NCBI RefSeq assembly: GCF_004343035.1
Contig: NZ_SMCQ01000002.1
Coordinates: 1-64,000, forward strand
Source of the DNA: Longibaculum muris
GTDB taxonomy: Bacteria; Bacillota_I; Bacilli_A; Erysipelotrichales; Coprobacillaceae
Direction of reading: 5' to 3'
DNA length: 64,000 bases
Position 1 is the first letter of the stretch. Every line of letters begins with the position of its first letter. Below are positions 57,950 to 64,000 of this stretch, in pieces. The notes beneath the pieces were generated by a model. It was not told the origin of the DNA. It ran no database searches and saw only the letters and a list, made by a program, of their open reading frames with translations. Both the position numbers and the translations under genes were made by a program.

Positions 57950-59488
57950 TCACTTCAAAAGATTCTTCTTTTGTAAAAAGTCTTTAGCAACATCTCTTGG
58001 TTCTTTACTATCCGTTTCAACCTCATAATTCATTTGAGCCATATCTTGATCAGTAATGAGTCCAGATAATTTCTTAAAAATATTAGATAATTCAGGATGT
58101 TTCTTGATAACTTCATTACGTACAACATTTCCACACATATAAGATGGATAAAAGTTTTTATCATCTTTTAACACGGTAATATTTGAAACACTGAGTTGTC
58201 CATCAGTTGTAAAAATAACCATAGCATCAATTTTTCCTTGATTAATAGCTTGATATTTCAAACCAATATCCATATCCATGGTTTTCTTAAAATGCAAATC
58301 ATAAGTTTGACATAATGCATTATACCCATCTTCACGTTCAAAGAAATCATATTCAGCACCAAAAATCAATTGATTTGCGACTGTTTTTAAATCTGAATAT
58401 GTCTTAAGATGATATTTCTCAGCAATTTCACGACGAACAACCAAGCCAAATGTATTATTAAAACCATACATCCCCATCCACTTCATATCTAAAGATTGAT
58501 TATACTCATCTTGCATAGAATCAAATAAATCCTCAGTATAAATTCCATCTTTTTTTAAAACCATATTCCATCCCGTTCCAGTATATTCAGGATAAAGATC
58601 AAATTCTCCACTTTCCATAGCTGGTTGAATATTAGATGTTCCTCCACCAACCCCTTGAGTTAATTCAACATTTAAATTTGTATCTTGTTCAATCAAGAGT
58701 TTAAGCATTTCACCTAATACATATTGTTCTGTCATTGGTTTCGTCGCAATATGAATTGTATCTTGTTTTTTTCTTGAAACCACTGTCCCAATAACAATCA
58801 CAATACATAATCCTATAGAAACCAATGCCATCACTTTATTTACTTTTTTATCTTTAATACTACGCTTGTTCATACGTTTTTCAATAAATCCTAGAAGCAT
58901 ATCCATAACTAATGCTAATAGGGCAATCAATAAACTTCCAACCATCGTCATAGCTGTATTATTGGTCGTGATTCCTCGATAAATAGCTACTCCTAAACCA
59001 CCTGCACCAATAAACGAAGCAATCCCTGCTAAAGCAATTGTCATTGTCACCATATTGCGAATACCAGATATGATAATTGGCATTGCCAAAGGTAATTTAA
59101 TTTTTAAAAGAATCTGTAATTTTGTACTTCCCATTCCTTTGGCTGCTTCTAAAAGAACGGGATCAACATTCGTAATCCCAGTATGAGTATTCCTTACCAT
59201 TGGTAGTAAAGCATAAACAGTTAAAGCGATGACGGCTGTTGCATTTCCTATTCCCGAAAAAGGAATGAGAAATCCTAACATTGAAATAGAAGGAATTGTA
59301 TATAAGAAATTAATGAATCCTAAAGTTGGTTTCGATGTTTTTTGAAATTCACTAATCAAAATCCCCACTAAACCACCTATTAAAACAGCAATCCCAATAG
59401 CAAGTAAAGAAATTTCTAAATGTTCCCATAATAAACTTAAAAAGAAATCCTTACGTTCTATAAAAATTGACCACATATTTTCTAACAT
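57950..59488 (-). CDS. ABC importer permease fused to substrate-binding domain (EgtUBC/OpuC-like)
   Basis: 512 residues. The first 210 form a permease with the EAA-type loop VLLEAAKGMGSTKLQILLKIKLP; a further helix at about 221-240 leads to a type II periplasmic-binding domain (about 246-512) of the OpuAC family: GVGGGTSNIQPAMESGEFDLYPEYTGTGW, then AEYDFFEREDGYNAL. The GGGTSNI and YPEYTGTGW segments resemble the ergothioneine transporter EgtU more than classical betaine transporters, but this is my recollection and not tested. Ligand could be ergothioneine, betaine, carnitine or choline. It starts 3 bp after the end of the flavin/ferredoxin protein gene. Confidence 0.85.
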   Translation of the reverse strand: MLENMWSIFIERKDFFLSLLWEHLEISLLAIGIAVLIGGLVGILISEFQKTSKPTLGFINFLYTIPSISMLGFLIPFSGIGNATAVIALTVYALLPMVRNTHTGITNVDPVLLEAAKGMGSTKLQILLKIKLPLAMPIIISGIRNMVTMTIALAGIASFIGAGGLGVAIYRGITTNNTAMTMVGSLLIALLALVMDMLLGFIEKRMNKRSIKDKKVNKVMALVSIGLCIVIVIGTVVSRKKQDTIHIATKPMTEQYVLGEMLKLLIEQDTNLNVELTQGVGGGTSNIQPAMESGEFDLYPEYTGTGWNMVLKKDGIYTEDLFDSMQDEYNQSLDMKWMGMYGFNNTFGLVVRREIAEKYHLKTYSDLKTVANQLIFGAEYDFFEREDGYNALCQTYDLHFKKTMDMDIGLKYQAINQGKIDAMVIFTTDGQLSVSNITVLKDDKNFYPSYMCGNVVRNEVIKKHPELSNIFKKLSGLITDQDMAQMNYEVETDSKEPRDVAKDFLQKKNLLK

Positions 59489-59490
59489 GT

Positions 59491-60093
59491 TTATCCACCT
59501 CTTTTAACAATTGCCTTCACTGGACATTCTTCATAACATAAGCCACAATGTAAACAATGCGTTTGTGAAATGACAAAGTCTTTAATACATTGTTGTGGAC
59601 AAATACGTTCACACTTACCACAATGAATACAATCTTCATTAATAATGAAACCTTTTTGTTGATAATCCTCATTTCCTAGAATAAAAGACTCTATTACAAT
59701 TGGCTCTTTACCTAAATCAAAAAATTCACCTTCACCCTGCTCAATACAGAAAGCCTCAAGAATATATCGACTTTCACCAGGATACACATGATTCATACTT
59801 GGATTTTCTTTAAAAATACGATCAATCCATTCTTTTTGTTGGGATAATCTATAAATGACCCCATTTAATCTAATCATTTGAAAGGCTTGATTCATTCCTG
59901 TGATTGCAACATTTTCATTTTGTATCAATTGCTGATAAAAAGCTTTACCTCTAGCAGTACAAAAATATAATTTTTCATTTTCCACAATCATGACATCAAT
60001 AATACGTACTTGCGGTTTCCCATTTTCATCTACCGTCGCAAAAGCAACATCTTTGATTTCACGTAATATATCTAAATATTTTTGAGCTTTCAT
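59491..60093 (-). CDS. PNPOx-like flavin protein fused to 2x[4Fe-4S] ferredoxin
   Basis: 200 residues. The N-terminal 140 form a split-barrel flavin domain of the pyridoxamine phosphate oxidase group (EIKDVAFATVDENGKPQVRIIDVM). The end carries two ferredoxin clusters: CIHCGKCERICPQQC and CLHCGLCYEECP. Such fusions are thought to pass electrons between ferredoxin and flavin; substrate unknown. The start MKAQKYLD follows GGAGG; 40 codons of open frame upstream hold the promoter. It lies 3 bp before the importer genes, suggesting one operon and a link to the imported compound or to redox stress. Confidence 0.88.
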   Translation of the reverse strand: MKAQKYLDILREIKDVAFATVDENGKPQVRIIDVMIVENEKLYFCTARGKAFYQQLIQNENVAITGMNQAFQMIRLNGVIYRLSQQKEWIDRIFKENPSMNHVYPGESRYILEAFCIEQGEGEFFDLGKEPIVIESFILGNEDYQQKGFIINEDCIHCGKCERICPQQCIKDFVISQTHCLHCGLCYEECPVKAIVKRGG

Positions 60094-60110
60094 TTTGAGT
60101 CCTCCATTCG

Positions 60111-60173
60111 TTGTAATCTTCTTTATTACAATTCGATTGTAGCACGCAGTTGTTGTAATGTCAACAGTTACAT
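60111..60173 (-). promoter_or_regulatory. Consensus promoter with two operator-like repeats
   Basis: Minus-strand TTGACA (60159-60164) and TACAAT (60136-60141) are 17 bp apart with TGC before the -10, a near-perfect promoter. Plus-strand TTGTAAT-N7-ATTACAA (60111-60131) lies just downstream of the start point; a related TTGTAAT-N7-GTTACAT (60153-60173) covers the -35. Their centres are 42 bp apart, four helical turns. Repression by the Rrf2 protein encoded just upstream is likely. Confidence 0.7.
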
Positions 60174-60184
60174 CATTATCAATG

Positions 60185-60210
60185 AAAAAACCTATATTCA
60201 CGATATAGGT
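60185..60210 (-). terminator. Terminator of the Rrf2 gene
   Basis: ACCTATAT (60190-60197) pairs with ATATAGGT (60203-60210), loop of five, followed by six U on the minus strand. Confidence 0.85.
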
Positions 60211-60653
60211 CATTGATTCTCTTTTTGTATATATGCTCGTGTATCTTTCAAAAAATCAGCTAATGTCATTTGACGCATTTCATCTTCCATGGCTTTTTGA
60301 ATACAGTCCAATCTGCCATCCAAAACATGATGAATATTTTTACCTACAGGACAAGCTTCATTGGGATTTTCATGAAAATGAAACAATTCTCCATGATTTA
60401 CACATTCTACCGCATGATAGATATCTAAAAAAGTAATTTCATCAAGTGGTTTAGCAATTGCAGCCCCTCCACTTCCTCTCGTTACTGTAATCAGCTTAGC
60501 CGCTTTTAATTGTTGTAATAATCTTCTAATCACAACAGGATTGACATTCACACTTGAAGCCAAAAACTCACTTGTTAGTTTGTGATCTTTTTCAAAAGTG
60601 TCAATACACGCAAATATATGGATAGCCATCGTAAATCGACTTGAAATCTGCAT
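60210..60653 (-). CDS. Rrf2 family transcriptional regulator
   Basis: 147-residue winged-helix regulator. Helix-turn-helix and wing are visible in TSEFLASSVNVNPVVIRRLLQQL and AKLITVTRGSGGAAIAKPLDEITFLDIY. Three Cys occur later (VECVNHG, EACPVGK, LDCIQKA), but not with the C-x5-C-x5-C-type spacing of Fe-S sensing IscR/NsrR, so it is closer to the YwnA type. It has its own promoter next to a perfect dyad and precedes the operon it probably controls. Confidence 0.88.
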   Translation of the reverse strand: MQISSRFTMAIHIFACIDTFEKDHKLTSEFLASSVNVNPVVIRRLLQQLKAAKLITVTRGSGGAAIAKPLDEITFLDIYHAVECVNHGELFHFHENPNEACPVGKNIHHVLDGRLDCIQKAMEDEMRQMTLADFLKDTRAYIQKENQ

Positions 60654-60689
60654 ATCAAAACACTCCCTCCAACTCTTATTTTCATATCA

Positions 60690-60732
60690 AGTATAGCATA
60701 AGTCCGATGTACAAGCAAGTGTTACAACACTT
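60690..60732 (-). promoter_or_regulatory. Rrf2 gene promoter and dyad
   Basis: Minus-strand TTGCTT (60713-60718) and TATACT (60690-60695) are 17 bp apart with an extended -10. AAGTGTT-AC-AACACTT (60717-60732) is a perfect 7-2-7 inverted repeat overlapping the -35 and contains TTGTAA on the minus strand, like the downstream operators. Confidence 0.55.
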
Positions 60733-60756
60733 TCAAAAAGATTCATTTTTTACTAA

Positions 60757-60779
60757 AGAAAAACCCTCTTACAAGGGTT
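60757..60779 (-). terminator. Terminator of the two-component operon
   Basis: AACCCT (60762-60767) pairs with AGGGTT (60774-60779), followed by five U on the minus strand. Confidence 0.75.
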
Positions 60780-62109
60780 ACTCTTTAGTAAAAATAAAAC
60801 TTACACCAACTTCTTGATTAACTGCTTTCACATCATAACTAAACATCGAAGCAATTTTACTTACAATTGATAATCCTAAACCAAATTGTCCTTTGACTCC
60901 TTTGACATAAGGATCAAATAAGAAAGGTAAAGTTTCTTCATCAATATGATCACCATCATTATATATCTCTAGAAACTTATCTTTTAAAGTAATATGAATT
61001 TGGCTTTTTGCATAACGTGTTGCATTTTCAATAATATTTTCAATAGCGACACGCCAATGTTCTTCATCTCCAACAAAACAAACATCTTCTAAATCTGCTT
61101 GTAAAGAAATTTCTGGTTTTAAAGCATCCATTTGTAAAACAATCTTTTCAATAAGTTGTTTCATTTCAAATGTTCCTAATTCATTATTTTCACCTTGTAG
61201 ATAATCTAAACGATTTAAATATAAAAATGACTTCACTTTATGTTCTAAACGATTAGCATTTTCTAAAATAACATCCATTGAACTATTCTTATCTCCATAA
61301 GGATAAATATCATCTTTAACACTTTGTCCATATGTTTGAATCAATGCAATTGGGGTCTTTAAATCATGTGAAATATTATGAATCATTTCTTCCTTAATAC
61401 TTTCTTGTTTATCCAAATCTTCTTTCATTTCAACCAAGGCTTTAGAAACAATTCCAATTTCATCACCACGATCAATATTTAATTCACTTTTCTTTCTATT
61501 TTTAATATCATCAATATAATTCTTAATTTTTTGTAAAGGCGTAATTAAAGTTAATACCCAAACAATCATCACTAATGCAAAAATGACAAAGAAACCATAT
61601 TGAATATAAATAATTTGATTTCTTAAAGAATGAATTAAATCAGATGAATAATCACTATTGACAATAGAAATTAAATATTTTGAAGAATTATTATATTTTG
61701 TAATCATATAATAATAAGTTTCATCACCATATTGTCCTTTATCTTTAATTGTCTCTTGATTAGAATTTACAATCTTATCTAAATCATCACCAAATAAATG
61801 ACTATATAAAGTCATAACAACATCTTGAGATAAGTTAAAATCAATAAACATATTTTGTTTTTTATCATAAATAATATGATATGTTGGTTTACTTTGTTTA
61901 TTTGGCATATAGGAATCATTAATGACTGAATATTGTGATATCACTAATGTTTCATACATTTGCTTATCAATAATAGAACTTAAATTATAATCAACCAAAG
62001 GCATTAAAACAGCAACCAATAATAAACCGACAAAACTTAAAACAACAATCAATTGCTGAACAAGAGACAGTCTTTTTAAGAATTGAAACTTTGATAATTT
62101 TGCTTTCAT
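60778..62109 (-). CDS. Sensor histidine kinase (HAMP type)
   Basis: 443 residues. Helix 1 at about 18-40, an extracellular sensor domain at about 41-165, helix 2 at about 167-190, HAMP (PLQKIKNYIDDI... DEIGIVSKALVEM), dimerisation/phosphoacceptor helix with H248 in HNISHDLKTPIALIQTYG, and an ATPase domain with ENIIENATRYA and FGLGLSIVSKIA. The D-box reads IYNDGDHI, slightly off the DNGxGI norm but usual in this subgroup. It starts 1 bp after the regulator stop. Signal unknown. Confidence 0.9.
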   Translation of the reverse strand: MKAKLSKFQFLKRLSLVQQLIVVLSFVGLLLVAVLMPLVDYNLSSIIDKQMYETLVISQYSVINDSYMPNKQSKPTYHIIYDKKQNMFIDFNLSQDVVMTLYSHLFGDDLDKIVNSNQETIKDKGQYGDETYYYMITKYNNSSKYLISIVNSDYSSDLIHSLRNQIIYIQYGFFVIFALVMIVWVLTLITPLQKIKNYIDDIKNRKKSELNIDRGDEIGIVSKALVEMKEDLDKQESIKEEMIHNISHDLKTPIALIQTYGQSVKDDIYPYGDKNSSMDVILENANRLEHKVKSFLYLNRLDYLQGENNELGTFEMKQLIEKIVLQMDALKPEISLQADLEDVCFVGDEEHWRVAIENIIENATRYAKSQIHITLKDKFLEIYNDGDHIDEETLPFLFDPYVKGVKGQFGLGLSIVSKIASMFSYDVKAVNQEVGVSFIFTKE

Positions 62110-62110
62110 A

Positions 62111-62767
62111 TTAATCTAATCGATATCCAAATCCATAGATTGTTTTAATATTTAAATCTGGCATTTTCTTTCTTAAACGACGAAGTGTATCATCAACAAC
62201 ACGATCACTACCAAAATAATTTTCATCCCAAACCTTAGATAAAACTTGTTCTCTTGAAATAGCAATACCTTTATTCTTAATAAAATACAATAATAATTCA
62301 TATTCTTTAGTCGTTAATTCAATTTCTTTATTATTTGATAAAACCTTACGTTTTTCTTCATCAATCGCATAACCATCAATATTAATCAAAGACGGATCAT
62401 CTTTATAAACACGTTTTAAAACATTATGAATTCTTAAAATCACTTCTTTAATATTAAATGGTTTCGTAATATATTCATCACAGCCTTTTTCTAATCCAAT
62501 AATACGATCAAACTCCTGATCTCTCGCACTCATAAAAACAATTGGCATATTAGGTTTACAATTTTTAATTTCATTTAACAAATCAAACCCACTATTTTTA
62601 TCCAACATAATATCCACAATCCATAAATGGACATCATCATCTTTATGTAATAAAGCTTCTTCATACGTATAAAAAGAATAAACAATATATCCTTCTTTTT
62701 CTAAATAAGTTCTTACTAAATCATTTAAATTCTTTTCATCATCAATAATATTAATACGATACTTCAC
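62111..62767 (-). CDS. OmpR-family response regulator
   Basis: 218 residues. Receiver domain with acidic pair IIDDE near 8-11, phosphoacceptor D52 (LWIVDIMLD), MSARDQEFD with the switch Ser/Thr position, and YITKPF; then a winged-helix DNA-binding domain ending IKTIYGFGYRLD. A GTG start at 62767 (KYRINIID...) is favoured because GAGGTGAT stands 4 nt upstream; another GTG three codons earlier overlaps that site. A perfect 35-bp palindrome lies 26 bp upstream. Confidence 0.9.
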   Translation of the reverse strand: MKYRINIIDDEKNLNDLVRTYLEKEGYIVYSFYTYEEALLHKDDDVHLWIVDIMLDKNSGFDLLNEIKNCKPNMPIVFMSARDQEFDRIIGLEKGCDEYITKPFNIKEVILRIHNVLKRVYKDDPSLINIDGYAIDEEKRKVLSNNKEIELTTKEYELLLYFIKNKGIAISREQVLSKVWDENYFGSDRVVDDTLRRLRKKMPDLNIKTIYGFGYRLD

Positions 62768-62792
62768 TTTTATCACCTCACTATCACTATAT

Positions 62793-62827
62793 ACAAAATA
62801 TTGCCATATAATATGGCAATATTTTGT
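62793..62827. repeat. Perfect 35-bp palindrome between glmM and the response regulator
   Basis: Arms 62793-62809 and 62811-62827 are exact reverse complements (17 bp each) around one base. It lies 20 bp past the glmM stop and 26 bp before the regulator start. It could terminate glmM transcription, though the U tract is short, or be an operator/attenuator for the two-component genes. Confidence 0.7.
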
Positions 62828-62846
62828 GATAATATGTGAAACTGTA

Positions 62847-64000
62847 TTATTTTTCTACTGCATATCCTTTTTCTTTAATTACATTAACGACTTTAAGCAC
62901 ATTTTCATGACAAACTTCATCGCTCTTAGCTTCAACCATAACTCTTACTACTGGTTCTGTTCCACTTTCACGAACTAAGATTCTTCCTTCATCACCTAAT
63001 AATTCTTCAACTTCTTTGACAGCCTTTTGAACATCAGGATCTTCTTGGGCTTTTTTCTTATCAGTAACACGAACATTGATTAACAATTGTGGATAGATTT
63101 CAACTGCTTCAGTTAATTGAGCTAAAGTCTTTTTATTTTCTACCATTGTTTCCATAATCTTTAATGATGTTAAAATACCATCACCAGTTGTTGCATGTTT
63201 TGAGAAAATAATATGTCCAGATTGTTCTCCACCAATACAATGACCATTTTGAACCATATTTTCATAAACATATTTATCCCCAACAGCAGTCTTTTCATAT
63301 TTAATTCCAGCTTTATCAAGTGATTTATATAAACCAAAGTTACTCATAATTGTTGTAACAATTGTATCATTAACAAGTTCTCCTTTAGCTTTCATTTCTA
63401 AACCACAAACATAAAGAATTAAATCACCATTAACAACTCTACCAAATTCATCCACAGCAATACATCTATCAGCATCACCATCATATGCAAAACCAACATC
63501 TAATCCATTTTCAACAACATATTTTTGTAAGACTTCAATATGTGTAGAACCACAGTTTGTATTAATATTTGTTCCATCAGGTTCATTATTAATCACATAA
63601 GTCTGCGCACCTAAAGCATCAAAAACACTTTTAGCAATTGCACTAGATGAACCATTCGCACAATCTAAACCAACTTTTAAATCTTTAAAAGCACGTGTAG
63701 GAATACTCATTAAATATCCAATATAACGATTTCTTCCCATTGCAAAGTCTACTGTTCTTCCAATCGCATCTTTTGTCGCATATGGAATAGGATCAGTTAA
63801 TCCATCAATATATTGTTCAATTAAATTTTCAATCGTAGCCTCTAACTTATGCCCCTTACCATTAATAATCTTAATTCCATTATCATAATAAGGATTATGT
63901 GAAGCTGAAATCATAATACCACAATCAAATTCTTCACTTCTTACCACATATGATACAGAAGGTGTTGTTGTTACATGTAATAAATATGCATCTGCACCAC
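62847..64000 (-). CDS. glmM: Phosphoglucosamine mutase (5' end beyond window)
   Basis: Interconverts glucosamine-6-phosphate and glucosamine-1-phosphate for UDP-GlcNAc synthesis. The visible 384 codons include the phosphoserine site GIMISASHNPYYDNG, the metal-binding FAYDGDADR, the sugar-binding GGEQSGHI, and the C-terminal phosphate site RESGTEPVVRVM. The frame is open up to the right edge (reading ...GADAYLLHVTTTPSVSYVV), so the N-terminal roughly 65 residues are missing and internal GTG/ATG codons near 63947 are not the start. Confidence 0.95.
   Translation of the reverse strand, partial: GADAYLLHVTTTPSVSYVVRSEEFDCGIMISASHNPYYDNGIKIINGKGHKLEATIENLIEQYIDGLTDPIPYATKDAIGRTVDFAMGRNRYIGYLMSIPTRAFKDLKVGLDCANGSSSAIAKSVFDALGAQTYVINNEPDGTNINTNCGSTHIEVLQKYVVENGLDVGFAYDGDADRCIAVDEFGRVVNGDLILYVCGLEMKAKGELVNDTIVTTIMSNFGLYKSLDKAGIKYEKTAVGDKYVYENMVQNGHCIGGEQSGHIIFSKHATTGDGILTSLKIMETMVENKKTLAQLTEAVEIYPQLLINVRVTDKKKAQEDPDVQKAVKEVEELLGDEGRILVRESGTEPVVRVMVEAKSDEVCHENVLKVVNVIKEKGYAVEK

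Noticed and set aside
62765-62779. Recurring GAGGTGATAAAA sequence before start codons (also at 31264-31277, 48648-48662, 21990-22003)
   Set aside because: It is simply an extended Shine-Dalgarno sequence complementary to the 3' end of 16S rRNA. It creates in-frame GTG codons that are not the preferred starts.
1-64000. CRISPR array, prophage, toxin-antitoxin or restriction system
   Set aside because: Read through the whole window: no regularly spaced repeats, no phage structural or integrase genes, no att-type repeats, and no restriction or toxin-antitoxin gene pairs were seen.

Overview
The window is a compact, AT-rich bacterial chromosome segment with short intergenic gaps, AGGAGG-type ribosome binding sites, normal use of TGA as stop, and many rho-independent terminators. 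A dcw cell-division cluster, BceAB-type and LmrCD-type ABC transporters, MarR/TetR/Rrf2/HxlR regulators, LCP and DUF1846 proteins and an Rnf complex together point to a low-GC Gram-positive anaerobe of the Bacillota, most likely a gut Erysipelotrichia/Coprobacillaceae member. The family-level placement is inference. Apart from a nonsense-interrupted oxidoreductase and a possible ATPase remnant, I see no prophage, insertion sequence or CRISPR array.

Layout. 1-150: promoter and leader of an rRNA operon that reads leftwards out of the window. 0.2-14.5 kb (minus): dcw genes mraY-murD and ftsW-murG-murB-divIB-ftsA-ftsZ, then proC; the cluster is split by a complete Bce-type antimicrobial-peptide sensing/detoxification module (regulator, kinase, ATPase, permease) bounded by its own terminators and by two TTACA-N4-TGTAA operator candidates. 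14.7-24.9 kb: DUF1846, DUF3783, LCP, Mbeg1-like and esterase genes, tRNA-Leu(CAA), tag, an RsmB/F methyltransferase, HD, thioredoxin and nitroreductase genes. 24.9-31.3 kb: topB and a MarR-controlled heterodimeric ABC exporter with three matching 14-bp operators. 31.3-38.1 kb: a flavodiiron protein and the rnfCDGEA-x-B operon, preceded by a Rex-like operator. 38.2-44.0 kb: YbjQ protein, interrupted disulfide oxidoreductase plus HxlR regulator, an RlmD-like methyltransferase lacking the catalytic cysteine, YihY and CorC proteins. 44-50.4 kb: class-I amidotransferase, fucO, TetR, diguanylate cyclase, thioredoxin-fold protein, alr. 50.4-64 kb: LolA-like protein, GNAT-MazG fusion, HAD phosphatase, deoD, two tandem thioredoxin-like lipoproteins, NfeD/SPFH operon, an EgtU/Opu-like importer, Rrf2 plus a flavin/ferredoxin protein, a two-component system and the 3' part of glmM.

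The most unusual locus is the Rnf operon. Its RnfB is cut down to a membrane anchor and a single four-cysteine motif, with no ferredoxin domains. Its RnfD carries two extra C-terminal FMN-binding domains, each with an intact flavinylation motif. A 61-residue membrane protein inserted between rnfA and rnfB repeats the C-x2-C-x4-C spacing of RnfB and ends in a His/acidic tail. This looks like a rewired, multi-flavinylated Rnf variant, probably repressed by Rex according to the NADH/NAD+ ratio.
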